Shown piece after piece: positions 8,231-17,855 of a DNA stretch of 64,000 nt (position 1 is its first letter; each line of letters opens with the position of its first letter). The stretch is from Trichocoleus desertorum NBK24 (lineage in GTDB: Bacteria; Cyanobacteriota; Cyanobacteriia; FACHB-46): the NCBI RefSeq assembly GCF_030409055.1, contig NZ_CP116619.1, forward strand, positions 2,953,628-3,017,627. Direction: 5' to 3'. The notes under the pieces are model-generated. The model saw only the letters and a list, made by a program, of their open reading frames with translations, was not told the DNA's origin and made no database searches. The translations under genes and the position numbers were made by a program.

Positions 8231-10196
8231 TCTTTTCTCCTCGTTGCTCCTGATTCTTCTGGCGCTCTTGTTTACGCTTAGCCATCGAAGCCCTCAAAAT
8301 TTCTTCTGCTTCACGCTGAGACTGATCAAAGAAACCTTGGGGCCAGTCAACAATCGCCCCATACTTATTAACTGTTACTTCACTATATTGGGATGCACCA
8401 TCGACTTTTTCAGCAAAATAAATTTTTATTTGCTCGGCTAAAGTTTCTCTAGGTTCTGGACCAATATCAGAGGCAACTCTAAACCTTAGGCGATTGATTA
8501 AGTATTCACTGTGAGTCTCAATGATGCATTGCTTACCTAGAAGTGCCATTGACAAGAAAAAATCTGCCAGACGAGTTTGGACAAGGGGGTGTAGGTGAAG
8601 CTCTGGTTGCTCGAAAATCAAGGTAGTATCTTCGTCAGCTAAAAGACACATTACTAAAATTGGTAAGACTTGACTGACACCGACACCGACATGCATTAAA
8701 TCTTGTTCTTTTCCTAAACCCGGTAGAGTAACTTTTAACTCATGACCAAGTTTACCCATGTCTTTTGTTTGCAGATCCTCAGCAACTTCTAAATACCTTA
8801 ACCAATCTAATACAGCAGTCCTCAACGTCCGAGTTTGATATTCTTCTTTTAGGGATTTCCCACCTTTTGGCTCTGGGAAGCAAGCAGTAGGGATATAAGT
8901 AATCCGTCGCTCCTTGTAACGGTCGAAGACTGCGGCTGTATATTCTCCGCGCAATCCAATATCAGAAGGATCAACAGTGGGAGCTAATGGATATAAAGGT
9001 TTTGGCTCGTCTCGCAATGGGCCTAGATATTGAACTGAACCAGAAAAAAAAGAATCTAGATAGTTGACTGCTGTACGAATTTTTCTCGGTAGCTGCTGTG
9101 ATTTAAGTGCATAAGGACTTTGCCTATTTTCTAAAAGTGATTCATATAATATTTGATTTAATTCGTCTAATTTCTCTGGCGAGAACTCTCTACGAACTCT
9201 TTGTCTAAATTCGCTTCGGCGAAAAGTAGGTAACTTTCTTAGTCCATCTATCCAGTCCTTTAGAGTAATAACTCTAGGTTCTAATTCTGGAAAAAGTAAA
9301 TCTAGTTGATTTGAAATTGGCAAAATATCACCGAACCAGCTTTTTAACAACGTAATTGCCCTGAGAGGAATAGTAGGATTATTCCGTTGCCTCACGATAT
9401 AAGACGGAGACACACGTATCCCGTCCTCTAGCAAAATTGCTGAAATACGGCGTGCCTCCTCTGTGACCTCGTCATAGCGTACAATTAGCTTACTCGGCAG
9501 AAAGTGATGGCTAAAGGCACAACCTACTGGCTCAACTTCTAAATCAAAAAAATCTCTTGATTCCCTCAAATCTTTTAGAGCATTTTCATCTAGTTTGATA
9601 TCACATTCAAGGGCACTTCGTGCTGCTTCGATATCTGCGGAGGAAACGTTCAAATCCCGAACTTTTTGAACTAATGGCTTTGATAGAAGACCTATAGAAA
9701 GAGTAGAGATTGAGTTGATATCATCTTCGTCTTTACTATTGCAGGACATCGTGCATTGAAATAAGCGAGGCTGAAGCTGTGTTAGATCTTTATCTGAATT
9801 AGATGAATCAGCATCAAAGTATATTTCCCCAAGAATCTTTTCTGGCATATCTCCTGAACTAACCGTTCTTACTAGACCAATTTCGGACTCTTCAGCAAGG
9901 CTTGAAAATTGCGGTTTACGTGGTTCACACTCCCAGCCAATTAGAATTTGGTTCGCCTCACTTCCGTATGACTTAAGATCATCAAATTGGCCTAGCTTTG
10001 TCAGATATCCATTTAGGACAACAGCAGCAGGAGACTGAACTTTACTGGCTATAGTTTGGCTAATAAGCAAAATAGATTGAATCCACGTACTTTTGCCGCT
10101 GCTGTTAGGTCCGGCGAAGATTGTGAGAGGAGCTAATGTGAGTTCAGTTTCTTTTTGAACTGATTTGAAATTAAAGAGCTTCCATTTGTTGAGCAT
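8220..10196 (-). CDS. SMC/ABC-type ATPase, DUF3696-like, in the BREX-like operon
   Basis: A 658-residue cytoplasmic ATPase. Walker A is GPNSSGKST at residues 29-37, directly after a short first strand, as in RecF/SMC-like and OLD-family ATPases. Near residues 490-570 follow an ABC-signature-like GVGVSQVLPIL, a Walker B TLIFEQPELHLHP and a switch IIETHSEYLINRLR. I see no TOPRIM nuclease domain after the ATPase core, so it is not a typical OLD nuclease. The C-terminal 40 residues are basic and glutamine-rich. ATG at 10196 overlaps the methylase stop as TGATG. It stands where brxHII (helicase) is expected in type 3 BREX. DUF3696 membership is judged by eye. Confidence 0.85.
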   Translation of the reverse strand: MLNKWKLFNFKSVQKETELTLAPLTIFAGPNSSGKSTWIQSILLISQTIASKVQSPAAVVLNGYLTKLGQFDDLKSYGSEANQILIGWECEPRKPQFSSLAEESEIGLVRTVSSGDMPEKILGEIYFDADSSNSDKDLTQLQPRLFQCTMSCNSKDEDDINSISTLSIGLLSKPLVQKVRDLNVSSADIEAARSALECDIKLDENALKDLRESRDFFDLEVEPVGCAFSHHFLPSKLIVRYDEVTEEARRISAILLEDGIRVSPSYIVRQRNNPTIPLRAITLLKSWFGDILPISNQLDLLFPELEPRVITLKDWIDGLRKLPTFRRSEFRQRVRREFSPEKLDELNQILYESLLENRQSPYALKSQQLPRKIRTAVNYLDSFFSGSVQYLGPLRDEPKPLYPLAPTVDPSDIGLRGEYTAAVFDRYKERRITYIPTACFPEPKGGKSLKEEYQTRTLRTAVLDWLRYLEVAEDLQTKDMGKLGHELKVTLPGLGKEQDLMHVGVGVSQVLPILVMCLLADEDTTLIFEQPELHLHPLVQTRLADFFLSMALLGKQCIIETHSEYLINRLRFRVASDIGPEPRETLAEQIKIYFAEKVDGASQYSEVTVNKYGAIVDWPQGFFDQSQREAEEILRASMAKRKQERQKNQEQRGEKSGG

Positions 10197-13033
10197 CAAA
10201 GTCCTCCCAGGCGCGTTACAGCTTGGTTATAAAAGCGAAAGAGTTTTGGGTCTTCCTGCAGGATGGTTTCTGGGATTTTGTGGGCGATGTCTAGAATGGT
10301 TCGATAGCCTTCTTCTGTCCGCTCCTGCCAGCACTGCTTGAAACCTGCGCGAATTGCTTCAGTGCGGAATGGCTTGAGTTTGCGCTGGTTTGATTGGCGG
10401 TATTGCTCAAATTCTCTTAGGAGTTTCTGATCGCGGATGAGTTCTAAGTCTCTAGCCCGAGCGGGGTTTGGCACATACCATCGCTCAAACGCTGCATTGA
10501 GTAAAACCGCATTTTGACTCTCTAGCCCAGTATTGGTGAGATGATCGGCTTCCATCCCATCAATAATTTGTCTGTAGATGGAGGATTCTTTGAGCCAGGA
10601 GACGATCTGGGGGGGAATTGGCTCATTACCCTTATAGCAGGGGAAATTGTCCTCCAGGAGTTCTCGAAGTTCAAACAAGCGTTCGTGCTTTGCCCAGGAA
10701 CGCTGCCCCTCTTTCATAAACTTGGGTGTGAGTTCTTGCAGGGTTTGCGGTTTGCGGGTCAGTTGTTGACGTACCCATTGAATGGCTGATTCTTCATCTG
10801 TGACAAGCAGTTCAAGCTGGAGGAATTCACGGACGGTGTGACGTTTGCGATCGTATTCCAATGCCTGTTCTGGCAAAAAATACATCCCATTTCGCGGCTC
10901 AAATCGCTGTTCCATGCCAGCATAGAACTCAGCGGCAGAGAGAGGAATCATGACCCCACGCTGAACGTGAAAAGCAACCATCTGGTCGTAGAGCATCTGA
11001 CTGGTACGCTCAGAAACGGGTTCTGCACAGTCATTGAGGATCGGCATTACAGGCAGTTGCCCTAAGTGAGTGCGAACAAAATCCCATACGCCTTCTTTGG
11101 TGCCTGCTTCCAGCTTGAAGCGAGACTCTAACCCACCATTGGGCTTGTAGGCAGACACCACCAGATCTTCTTTAGGGGCACTGCTGGTGACTTGCCGGTA
11201 AGAACCTTGCTGTTTATTTAACGTGCGAACCGTTGAAACTACGAACCCTGCGGATAACATCGCTTCTTGAATCACATTCCAAACCGCGTTTTTGGAATTG
11301 TGGAACACCATTGTCATCCAGCGACCAGGTTTTAACACTCGATAGTATTGCTCAAAGCAACGTTGCATTAACTGTTGATAATCTGATAAATCCTTTTGCT
11401 TTGCTTTATCAATAATTGCTTCTGTATCAGCATTAGTTCTAACTTTATGCCAAGACTCAATTAGAAAATTTAAGTCAGCATAATAAATATTTTCACCAAA
11501 GGGCGGATCAGTAAAAATGTAGTCAATTGAGTTATCAGGAATATCGAGATTGGCTGTTATGCTGGCATTAGCAGTAATATGAGATGTATTTGCATGAAAA
11601 CTCTTGAACGCTTGAACAAGCCTTGTTAACTTACCGTCTAGTATGTACCAAGGACTACATTCAGAGGTTTGAGAGCCGACATAGTACACTCCATTGAGAT
11701 AACGGTTAACTTGTGAAAAATGCAATGGGCTATATCGATTTAATAAAGACATTCCCCAGATAGCTTGCTCTGCAAAGAATAGCAACATATTTCTGGTGCG
11801 AAGGTTCTCTACAGAAGAGACTTTCTGCCACAAAATACTCAATGATTTAGCTGCACGACTAAGGAAGAAATGATGAATATGGGTGATTCCAAAGGCCTCC
11901 ATTCTTGCTCGTTGATGAGTCATGTGCATGAATGGAATTTCTACTGTTGGAACACTTATAGGAAGAGTTTGATTTTCAATTCTTTGAAAGATTTCTAAAT
12001 CTTTTTCATCAGGCTGTTTTTCAAGTTTTCTCTTACCCAAAACATAGTTAATCAAGACTGGCTTTCGCTTTATCCGTCTAACATTTCTACCTAACGCCGA
12101 ATCGAAGTAAGTTTCATATAACCTATCCATACGTTTCTTCGTGAGTTCGGCACCACAGTTTGAACAAGGAAATGCATTTTTAACACGCTTTGTCTCTAGG
12201 TCGAGGGCTTCAGTCAAGAACGTAACATCCCTGGTACATTCCGGACACGAAAAAACATCGCTCCAAACTGTGTAATTAATTCGGCATTTGGTTTTTCCAT
12301 CCGTATGAAGCGTCTCGTACATCCAACCAATTTCGTCTTTCAGTTCCTTCAGAATGCGCTTGGCTTCGTGTTCAAATGCCTCCACATCAAACGGTAAATT
12401 ATAATTTGCGCCCATAAAGGTGGCAGCAATGCTGATATCATTTAGCACCGCCCGACGCAAGCCCCACTGCACAGGTGGAAGATTTGCGACTTCACGTTCT
12501 GTCTCAATCTCTGTCTTAAATCCTGGATCTGGACTTCCACACATTTGAGCCGCTACACCTGTTAAGCCAGAACCAGAGAATCCATCCAAAACAATATCTC
12601 CTGGCTCTGTATAGTGCAGGATGTAGCGCATGATGGCTTTATGGGGCACTTTAGTGTGATAGCCATGAGCAGTGTATAGGCTGTCCGTTTTGCCTTCACT
12701 GATATCAGCTGCCAAAGGTTCCCGGTGGTAATTGCTAGTTTCAGGATCGTAAGGTTTTCCGTAGTAGCGAATGAAGCCTTCAAGAAAAGGATTAGGGCAA
12801 GCGGTATAGTAGGGCGGGTCCGATAGCGCCAAGATATCTTCGTCTTCGCCAATGGGGAATCCTTCGATCGCTCGAAACTCAGGGTCTTTTAGCTTCTCCC
12901 GCAGTTTTTCCAAAAAATAAGCCCGCCGTGCCTCATCGTTCTTAAAGGTCATGCCTAAGCACTCTACGGGTCCCTGAATTTTGGCTAACTCATCTGGCTC
13001 AGAAATTGACAACTGCTTGGCTGACTCCGCCAT
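10196..13033 (-). CDS. pglX1: BREX type 3 adenine-specific DNA methyltransferase
   Basis: A 945-residue DNA methylase expected to mark host DNA as self. DPPYYTACPNPF near residue 72 and TDPPFGENIYYADLNF near residue 507 are (D/N)PP(Y/F) catalytic-type motifs of N6-adenine enzymes. GDIVLDGFSGSGLTGVAA near residue 150 is the SAM-binding loop. Two Cys-x2-Cys pairs (SCPEC, PCSNC) around residues 255-290 suggest a zinc ribbon between them. The real start is taken as ATG at 13033, preceded by GGGGAA; a TTG at 13057 would add eight residues. It follows brxC by 10 bp and overlaps the ATPase gene by one base. The order brxF-brxC-pglX1 matches type 3 BREX. Confidence 0.9.
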   Translation of the reverse strand: MAESAKQLSISEPDELAKIQGPVECLGMTFKNDEARRAYFLEKLREKLKDPEFRAIEGFPIGEDEDILALSDPPYYTACPNPFLEGFIRYYGKPYDPETSNYHREPLAADISEGKTDSLYTAHGYHTKVPHKAIMRYILHYTEPGDIVLDGFSGSGLTGVAAQMCGSPDPGFKTEIETEREVANLPPVQWGLRRAVLNDISIAATFMGANYNLPFDVEAFEHEAKRILKELKDEIGWMYETLHTDGKTKCRINYTVWSDVFSCPECTRDVTFLTEALDLETKRVKNAFPCSNCGAELTKKRMDRLYETYFDSALGRNVRRIKRKPVLINYVLGKRKLEKQPDEKDLEIFQRIENQTLPISVPTVEIPFMHMTHQRARMEAFGITHIHHFFLSRAAKSLSILWQKVSSVENLRTRNMLLFFAEQAIWGMSLLNRYSPLHFSQVNRYLNGVYYVGSQTSECSPWYILDGKLTRLVQAFKSFHANTSHITANASITANLDIPDNSIDYIFTDPPFGENIYYADLNFLIESWHKVRTNADTEAIIDKAKQKDLSDYQQLMQRCFEQYYRVLKPGRWMTMVFHNSKNAVWNVIQEAMLSAGFVVSTVRTLNKQQGSYRQVTSSAPKEDLVVSAYKPNGGLESRFKLEAGTKEGVWDFVRTHLGQLPVMPILNDCAEPVSERTSQMLYDQMVAFHVQRGVMIPLSAAEFYAGMEQRFEPRNGMYFLPEQALEYDRKRHTVREFLQLELLVTDEESAIQWVRQQLTRKPQTLQELTPKFMKEGQRSWAKHERLFELRELLEDNFPCYKGNEPIPPQIVSWLKESSIYRQIIDGMEADHLTNTGLESQNAVLLNAAFERWYVPNPARARDLELIRDQKLLREFEQYRQSNQRKLKPFRTEAIRAGFKQCWQERTEEGYRTILDIAHKIPETILQEDPKLFRFYNQAVTRLGGL

Positions 13034-13043
13034 CCGTTCCCCT

Positions 13044-16000
13044 TCATTCCAAAACAATCCTGACCTTGGTAGAGTCTAACCCACGAATCTTGCCATTGAG
13101 ATAGTCTCTGAAACGATTCTTGAACTCCTCAGGAGAGATTGGAGAGCCACCCTTCAGCAACGCCGATCGTATCTCTTCCAGTTGAATAACTACCTTCTCC
13201 AGCCCAGAGAGAGAGTCTTGCAGTGTATGGATAAAATCTGGGGTGAGATCGGGCAATTCGCCCGACTCTATAAATGCTGTAACAGCTTGCTGCTGGTCCT
13301 CTGACAGAAGGCGAATACTCTCTTGAGCTACGGTTGAGTTGAGGTTATCGAGCAAGGATTTTGTCCAGCTAGCAACCAATTGATCCAATTCCGCATCCAT
13401 CTGTTCCAGCCGTAACCCAACAGGTGACTGAACGTCTTCACTGACTGGACGAAACTGGCAATGAGGGCAGGTGGGTGTGCTTTGCAAGTCCTGTTCAGTC
13501 AGTTGCGAACATTCCTGGAGCCGATTCAACCGCTGTTGATAATCATGCAATTGCTGAACAGGCATGACATCAATCTCTTTCAATCGGTACAGCATTTTCC
13601 ACCGCTCGTCCTGCACTAAACGATTACGCTGACGGACTTCTGCCACACCCAACCGTCCACGACTGTGTAAAGTGGCATAAGTCCGAATATACTCCCGCTT
13701 TAGTTCAGTAATCTTTTGCCGAGTACTTTGTTGAAAAGCTGAAGCTTCTCGCTGCTCCGGGTCTTGCAATTCCATCACCAGTTGATTGCGAAACTGACGC
13801 ACGTCAATGACCCAAGGATGGCTTTCAGGCAATGCCATGCTTGCCTGAGACAGGTAATTCGTCGGCTCCCTCAGATTGGTCAGCATTTCCAGTAGATACT
13901 CAACCTGTCGCAGAGTATCTACCCCCCTTTGTTGACGACCTAACTCTGATGGATCAAGCCTCAGATTCTTTAATTTTGCAGGTGTATTAAATGCCTGAAG
14001 CGATTCGAGAAAAACCTTTGTGTCGTTAAGTGTTGTCTGATATACCGTTCCTAAACGTCCGTCTGGTATCAGTGCCTGTCCCCAAACTGCTAATTTAGGC
14101 AGGTGCTGTCTGGCATTCAAAATCCGAGCTACTAGCTCAGAGAGCCGAGGTTGAAACTGCTGAGCAACGATTGCTTCCGCTTCTGTCCCCGTTTGAGTCA
14201 CCAAAACAGCTTTCCCTGGCTCTAGCCCGACCAATTCAAACACTGCTTTTAGAACAGGTACGTTCCAATCCTTAGGCTGCTCAATGTGCTTAAAATTGAC
14301 TAGCTCACTAATAGGAGCCGTAATCAAACTATCCAGATCACCCGCATCATATTTTTTACCTCGTACCGACAGAACCACGTCTCCGTTGTAAACCAACCCT
14401 GCCAGTAGTACAACGATCCATTCAGGTTCCAAACGATACCGGACCATGAACTCAATGCCAAATTCATCCTGAATCAGCTCCGATCGATTTAGAATCTGTC
14501 CTTGTCCTTTGCTTCGTAACAGTTCCAAGGTGTAATTGGCATATTTTGATTCAGAAGGAACCAGGCGATCGCCGTCTAAAAGCTCTAGGGCATCCAGTAC
14601 AGCAGTTGCTTGCTTAGTTTGGGTTGTCCCACGCATCCACCGGAGAGCATCTTGAGCAGCTTGAGGTCTATTCTCATTCGTAATCAACACAGAGAAGCCA
14701 GGATAATCCGGAGCTAGCTGCCGAAAATGATCTTCAAGACACACCGAAGCGGCTGTATTGAAGATATCTCTTACGCCTGCGCGTGCTCCCCCAGTCGTTA
14801 GCTTGCCCTTAATCCATTCCGGTAGTGGCTTTGTCTGCCCTCGATAAGTAACCTTAAAAGCAGTTGTAATGTTAGTTTCCAGCCACCTCACCAGATTTCT
14901 CAAATAACCAGCAGCTTTAGAGGCATAGGTCTCCTTTGCCTTACCAGAACTGGTGGCTTCCAGATCCAATGCGGCTGCATACCAGTTCAATGCTGTATCA
15001 AACGTTTCATCTCGACGACCTAACTCAAAGAAAACATCACTCGCCTCAGACTTTGATAACTTAGGCAGTTCACCAAAAGGCTGAAGAAAAAAGATATAAA
15101 AATCTCTGGGAGGTTGAGCAGTGGAACGCTGATTTGGGGTTCCGAAGAACATGTAGCCAATTCGAGATGCATGATGGCTGCGCCACTCTAGCTCGTATTC
15201 CCAAGCTAAGTGAGTCCCAGCATAGTATCGATCAGAGAGGTAAAGAATTTGGGCTAATGCTCTGAAGTAGGCTTGGTCAAGTTTACTTCCATCTAAGCTT
15301 TCAGCCCGTTTGTTAATTTGAGCATCATAATCAGTCGTTTTCTTGATGTCTAGATAGAATTGCCCGCTAGGAACACCTTTGCTGTCTCGATCTGTTGCCG
15401 AGATAAACTGCCCATTGACGGTATTACTGATCAAACGCAGAGCCGTTTCAACTTCACCTCGCAAATCATCCGCAGGCTCGTCGCTCATATCCTCCACACC
15501 AGGCTCGTAGAGGCAAAGCCCATCTCTCAGCGCCTCTGCCGTTAACCCTACAGGGGCTTCAATGTCTCCCACTGCTAGACGATACAGGCTCAACCCGTGA
15601 ATTATCTTCTTGGCAAACTCTTTTGATGCTCTAGGAGGATAGCTGCTTTCAACCAACCCTTCTAATTTGGCACTGCACTCAACAACCTCTCGGATTTCTG
15701 GAATCGTTTTGAAGGCAGCATTTTCCTTGATGACGGTCCAGTATTGGTCATAGCTGATCAACCCTGGCTCGCTTTCATGAACAACATCGTCCAACTTACG
15801 CCGCATCGCTAGAGACAGGGTTCTTAAGACTTCCCGCTTTTCAATGAAGGCAATCCGGTTGAAGACGTTGATATATTCTGGATGAATTGGGAAGAGATCA
15901 ACATACTCCTCTATTTGCTCGTTCATATTTCCATAAAACTTGGCAAAACGAGCTAAATGTTCTCTTATCTTGACTTTCTGCTCGGCGTTCTTCTTCAAAA

Positions 16001-16778
16001 GCCGTTCAGCCACAACAAACTTGATGTCTCTAGTAGCAATCAGGACTTGATCAAATCGGTCTTTCACTCGCCGGATCGCTCCTGCTACATAGGAGAAGCG
16101 ATCGTTATCAAATAATTGTTCTTGAAGTCCAGCAATAAAGCGGAATGGAAGATATTTACAGACTTCTCCAATTTCTCTTAAAAAAGAAAGATCAAGGTTG
16201 AGTTCCTGGTCTGTTCGGCTACCCAGGTAATCTAGTAACTCATCCACCACGAGAAGCAGTCCCTTATCCTGGTACTCCGGATGACTGTTAAAGGTAGCCA
16301 TCATTTTCTCAAAGGCAGGCTTAGTATTAATAACCTCTTCAACTGAAGGAAAAGTATATTGAATGCCTAAGTTACCTAAGTATTCTTCCAAAACAGAAAC
16401 CAGGATGTTGCGGAGAGACATTTTAGTTGTGCCAATCTCAGCCCGGACAACCTTAAACTTGCCTGCGATAGTTGCCGCAGCATGTACAATGCTGGAGTTT
16501 GTTAGATCCTTCGTTAGGTTGCTATGCTCGGCAATCGCCGAAATTACTGACATCAGGTGAGATTTCCCTGTACCATAATTTCCAACGATTAAAACTCCTT
16601 TGCTATCGTGCCCGTCCAATCTAAGATTTGGAAATAAATTAAATGTAAGCTTTTCAGCCATCTCGTCTGAGATGGCGTAGGTAGAAACAAGGCGTTTTGC
16701 CTCTTGAATACGGTCAGCATCCCGCAGTTGAACAACGGTCTCAATTGGCTCAAATTGAATTAGGTCGCCATATCGCAT
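13044..16778 (-). CDS. brxC: BREX type 3 BrxC-like AAA+ ATPase (DUF6079)
   Basis: A 1244-residue P-loop ATPase. The start MRYGDLIQFEPIETVVQLRD and Walker A region VLIVGNYGTGKSHLMSV (residues about 61-77) are typical of the DUF6079/BrxC family, which is essential for BREX and distantly related to ORC/Cdc6-like ATPases. LLLVVDELLDYLG near residue 180 is the Walker B segment. A C-terminal CPHC near residue 1105 may bind zinc. Size fits the family (about 1200). It follows brxF by 37 bp and the methylase starts 10 bp after its stop, so all three are likely cotranscribed. Confidence 0.92.
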   Translation of the reverse strand: MRYGDLIQFEPIETVVQLRDADRIQEAKRLVSTYAISDEMAEKLTFNLFPNLRLDGHDSKGVLIVGNYGTGKSHLMSVISAIAEHSNLTKDLTNSSIVHAAATIAGKFKVVRAEIGTTKMSLRNILVSVLEEYLGNLGIQYTFPSVEEVINTKPAFEKMMATFNSHPEYQDKGLLLVVDELLDYLGSRTDQELNLDLSFLREIGEVCKYLPFRFIAGLQEQLFDNDRFSYVAGAIRRVKDRFDQVLIATRDIKFVVAERLLKKNAEQKVKIREHLARFAKFYGNMNEQIEEYVDLFPIHPEYINVFNRIAFIEKREVLRTLSLAMRRKLDDVVHESEPGLISYDQYWTVIKENAAFKTIPEIREVVECSAKLEGLVESSYPPRASKEFAKKIIHGLSLYRLAVGDIEAPVGLTAEALRDGLCLYEPGVEDMSDEPADDLRGEVETALRLISNTVNGQFISATDRDSKGVPSGQFYLDIKKTTDYDAQINKRAESLDGSKLDQAYFRALAQILYLSDRYYAGTHLAWEYELEWRSHHASRIGYMFFGTPNQRSTAQPPRDFYIFFLQPFGELPKLSKSEASDVFFELGRRDETFDTALNWYAAALDLEATSSGKAKETYASKAAGYLRNLVRWLETNITTAFKVTYRGQTKPLPEWIKGKLTTGGARAGVRDIFNTAASVCLEDHFRQLAPDYPGFSVLITNENRPQAAQDALRWMRGTTQTKQATAVLDALELLDGDRLVPSESKYANYTLELLRSKGQGQILNRSELIQDEFGIEFMVRYRLEPEWIVVLLAGLVYNGDVVLSVRGKKYDAGDLDSLITAPISELVNFKHIEQPKDWNVPVLKAVFELVGLEPGKAVLVTQTGTEAEAIVAQQFQPRLSELVARILNARQHLPKLAVWGQALIPDGRLGTVYQTTLNDTKVFLESLQAFNTPAKLKNLRLDPSELGRQQRGVDTLRQVEYLLEMLTNLREPTNYLSQASMALPESHPWVIDVRQFRNQLVMELQDPEQREASAFQQSTRQKITELKREYIRTYATLHSRGRLGVAEVRQRNRLVQDERWKMLYRLKEIDVMPVQQLHDYQQRLNRLQECSQLTEQDLQSTPTCPHCQFRPVSEDVQSPVGLRLEQMDAELDQLVASWTKSLLDNLNSTVAQESIRLLSEDQQQAVTAFIESGELPDLTPDFIHTLQDSLSGLEKVVIQLEEIRSALLKGGSPISPEEFKNRFRDYLNGKIRGLDSTKVRIVLE

Positions 16779-16815
16779 CGCTGTATCCTCTTGCTTCTGC
16801 CTCTTCTAGTTAATT

Positions 16816-17304
16816 TCAGGGATTTGATTCAACACTTATAATCACTGCGTCTTGCGTCTGATATTGGACATATTCAGGGTGCCCAGGTTCCGCCTGAACC
16901 AAGTATCCCCTTTCGTATGAACCAGTCCATCTCGCTACCACCATATAGCGACGAGCTATATCAAGCAGACATCGCATTGGATCTAGCCTTAAACCTACGT
17001 CAAAAAGAATCTCAAGGTGATCTAAGACTAATCCCTGCTGGGCAGATTGCCCGATAATTTCATCATTAAGTAACTTGAATGCTTTAACAGGCTGCTGTTG
17101 CTTAGAGATTTCTAATAAAAGTCGACTTAGTTCAAGATTAACGTTTACATACTGAAACCCTAGCTGAGCAGCTACTTCCCTAAATGACAATGTCTGCCTT
17201 GAGCCAATTGTCACCACAACTACAATCAGCCGATGGCGGTGTAGCTCGGGAGCTTGATTAATATGGCGAACAGACTGGTTAATCCTTTCTATGTATTCAT
17301 TCAT
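16816..17304 (-). CDS. brxF: BrxF-like protein, P-loop degenerate
   Basis: A 162-residue protein opening the operon. YVNVNLELSRLLLEI near residue 51, LDHLEILFDVGLRLDPMRCL near 90-110 and YLVQAEPGHPEYVQY near 135-150 match what I know of BrxF, the small P-loop protein specific to type 3 BREX. The first strand is followed by VVTIGSRQTLSF where a GxxxxGK(S/T) loop is expected, so the Walker A motif appears lost, while the Walker-B-like LVLDHLEILFD is kept. ATG at 17304 follows the stop of a 42-residue reading frame by a single base. Confidence 0.8.
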   Translation of the reverse strand: MNEYIERINQSVRHINQAPELHRHRLIVVVVTIGSRQTLSFREVAAQLGFQYVNVNLELSRLLLEISKQQQPVKAFKLLNDEIIGQSAQQGLVLDHLEILFDVGLRLDPMRCLLDIARRYMVVARWTGSYERGYLVQAEPGHPEYVQYQTQDAVIISVESNP

Positions 17305-17305
17305 T

Positions 17306-17434
17306 TCAATTAATTAAACTCAGCATGAGACTGTCAAGAGTCATCCTTAGATTCAGAAAATATCTTTTCCAGTCAAACTTCCATAGCAGCAAGCGAAATA
17401 GAACTTCCTCATAGAGAGTGTCAAAATCTGCCAT
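17306..17434 (-). CDS. Possible 42-residue leader ORF of the BREX-like operon
   Basis: A short reading frame, MADFDTLYEEVLFRLLLW at its start, ending TGA one base before the brxF ATG. Such spacing would couple its translation to brxF. The ATG has no strong ribosome site; the frame stays open upstream to about 17490, so the start is uncertain. It could be a true small protein or the tail of a decayed gene. Confidence 0.35.
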   Translation of the reverse strand: MADFDTLYEEVLFRLLLWKFDWKRYFLNLRMTLDSLMLSLIN

Positions 17435-17645
17435 GAGAGTTTGGGTCTTCTTGGTTGTATTGATCAATTCATCAGGGCTACTTGTCTATTGACATGCTGC
17501 GAGTCGCTGGATAATGTCAATTAGTTTACTTGTACTAATTGCTCAAGATCAAGGATATAAGCAAAGCTGCTGAGGTAGGCTACTTATTGAGTCGGTACGA
17601 ACTTTTAAGCCTCCAAGAGCACAAGCTATTGACGAGTGGTTCAGA

Positions 17646-17855
17646 TTATGACTTTTTGTACTGCAAGTTGATTATCCTAGCGAACTCAACACTACGGTTA
17701 ATATCACTGCCTTCTGCGATCGCTGAGAGTTGAGTATTGATGGCTTCTATAAGGCTTTGGAAAAACTGAAGAATAAAGGGTAGTAGTGGCGCTCGGCGAT
17801 CGATTAGACCTGCAAATGCAGCAAGAGTAGCTTGATGAAAGATCCTTGCTATAAG
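17646..17855 (-). pseudogene. Open fragment without a start codon, probable gene remnant
   Basis: Sixty-nine open codons on the minus strand, protein-like (FAGLIDRRAPLLPFILQFF, then QSLIEAINTQLSAIAEG), bounded by stops and lacking a usable start. It begins inside the 3' end of the merR gene in another frame. I recognise no family. The rest of the 414-bp stretch to brxF's short leader ORF shows no other feature except the presumed operon promoter, which I cannot place. Confidence 0.3.

Noticed and set aside
8220-10196. Reading the ATPase as an OLD-family nuclease
   Set aside because: No TOPRIM motif was seen after the ATPase core, and the C-terminus is only a basic tail.
4341-17304. DISARM or Pgl type 2 system
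   Set aside because: No pglW-like kinase, pglY or DISARM-type helicase/DUF1998 genes are present; the brxF/DUF6079/PglZ start motifs fit type 3 BREX.
17539-17733. 64-codon plus-strand frame in the gap before brxF
   Set aside because: It runs antisense to the better-looking minus-strand fragment and has no ribosome site or known pattern.
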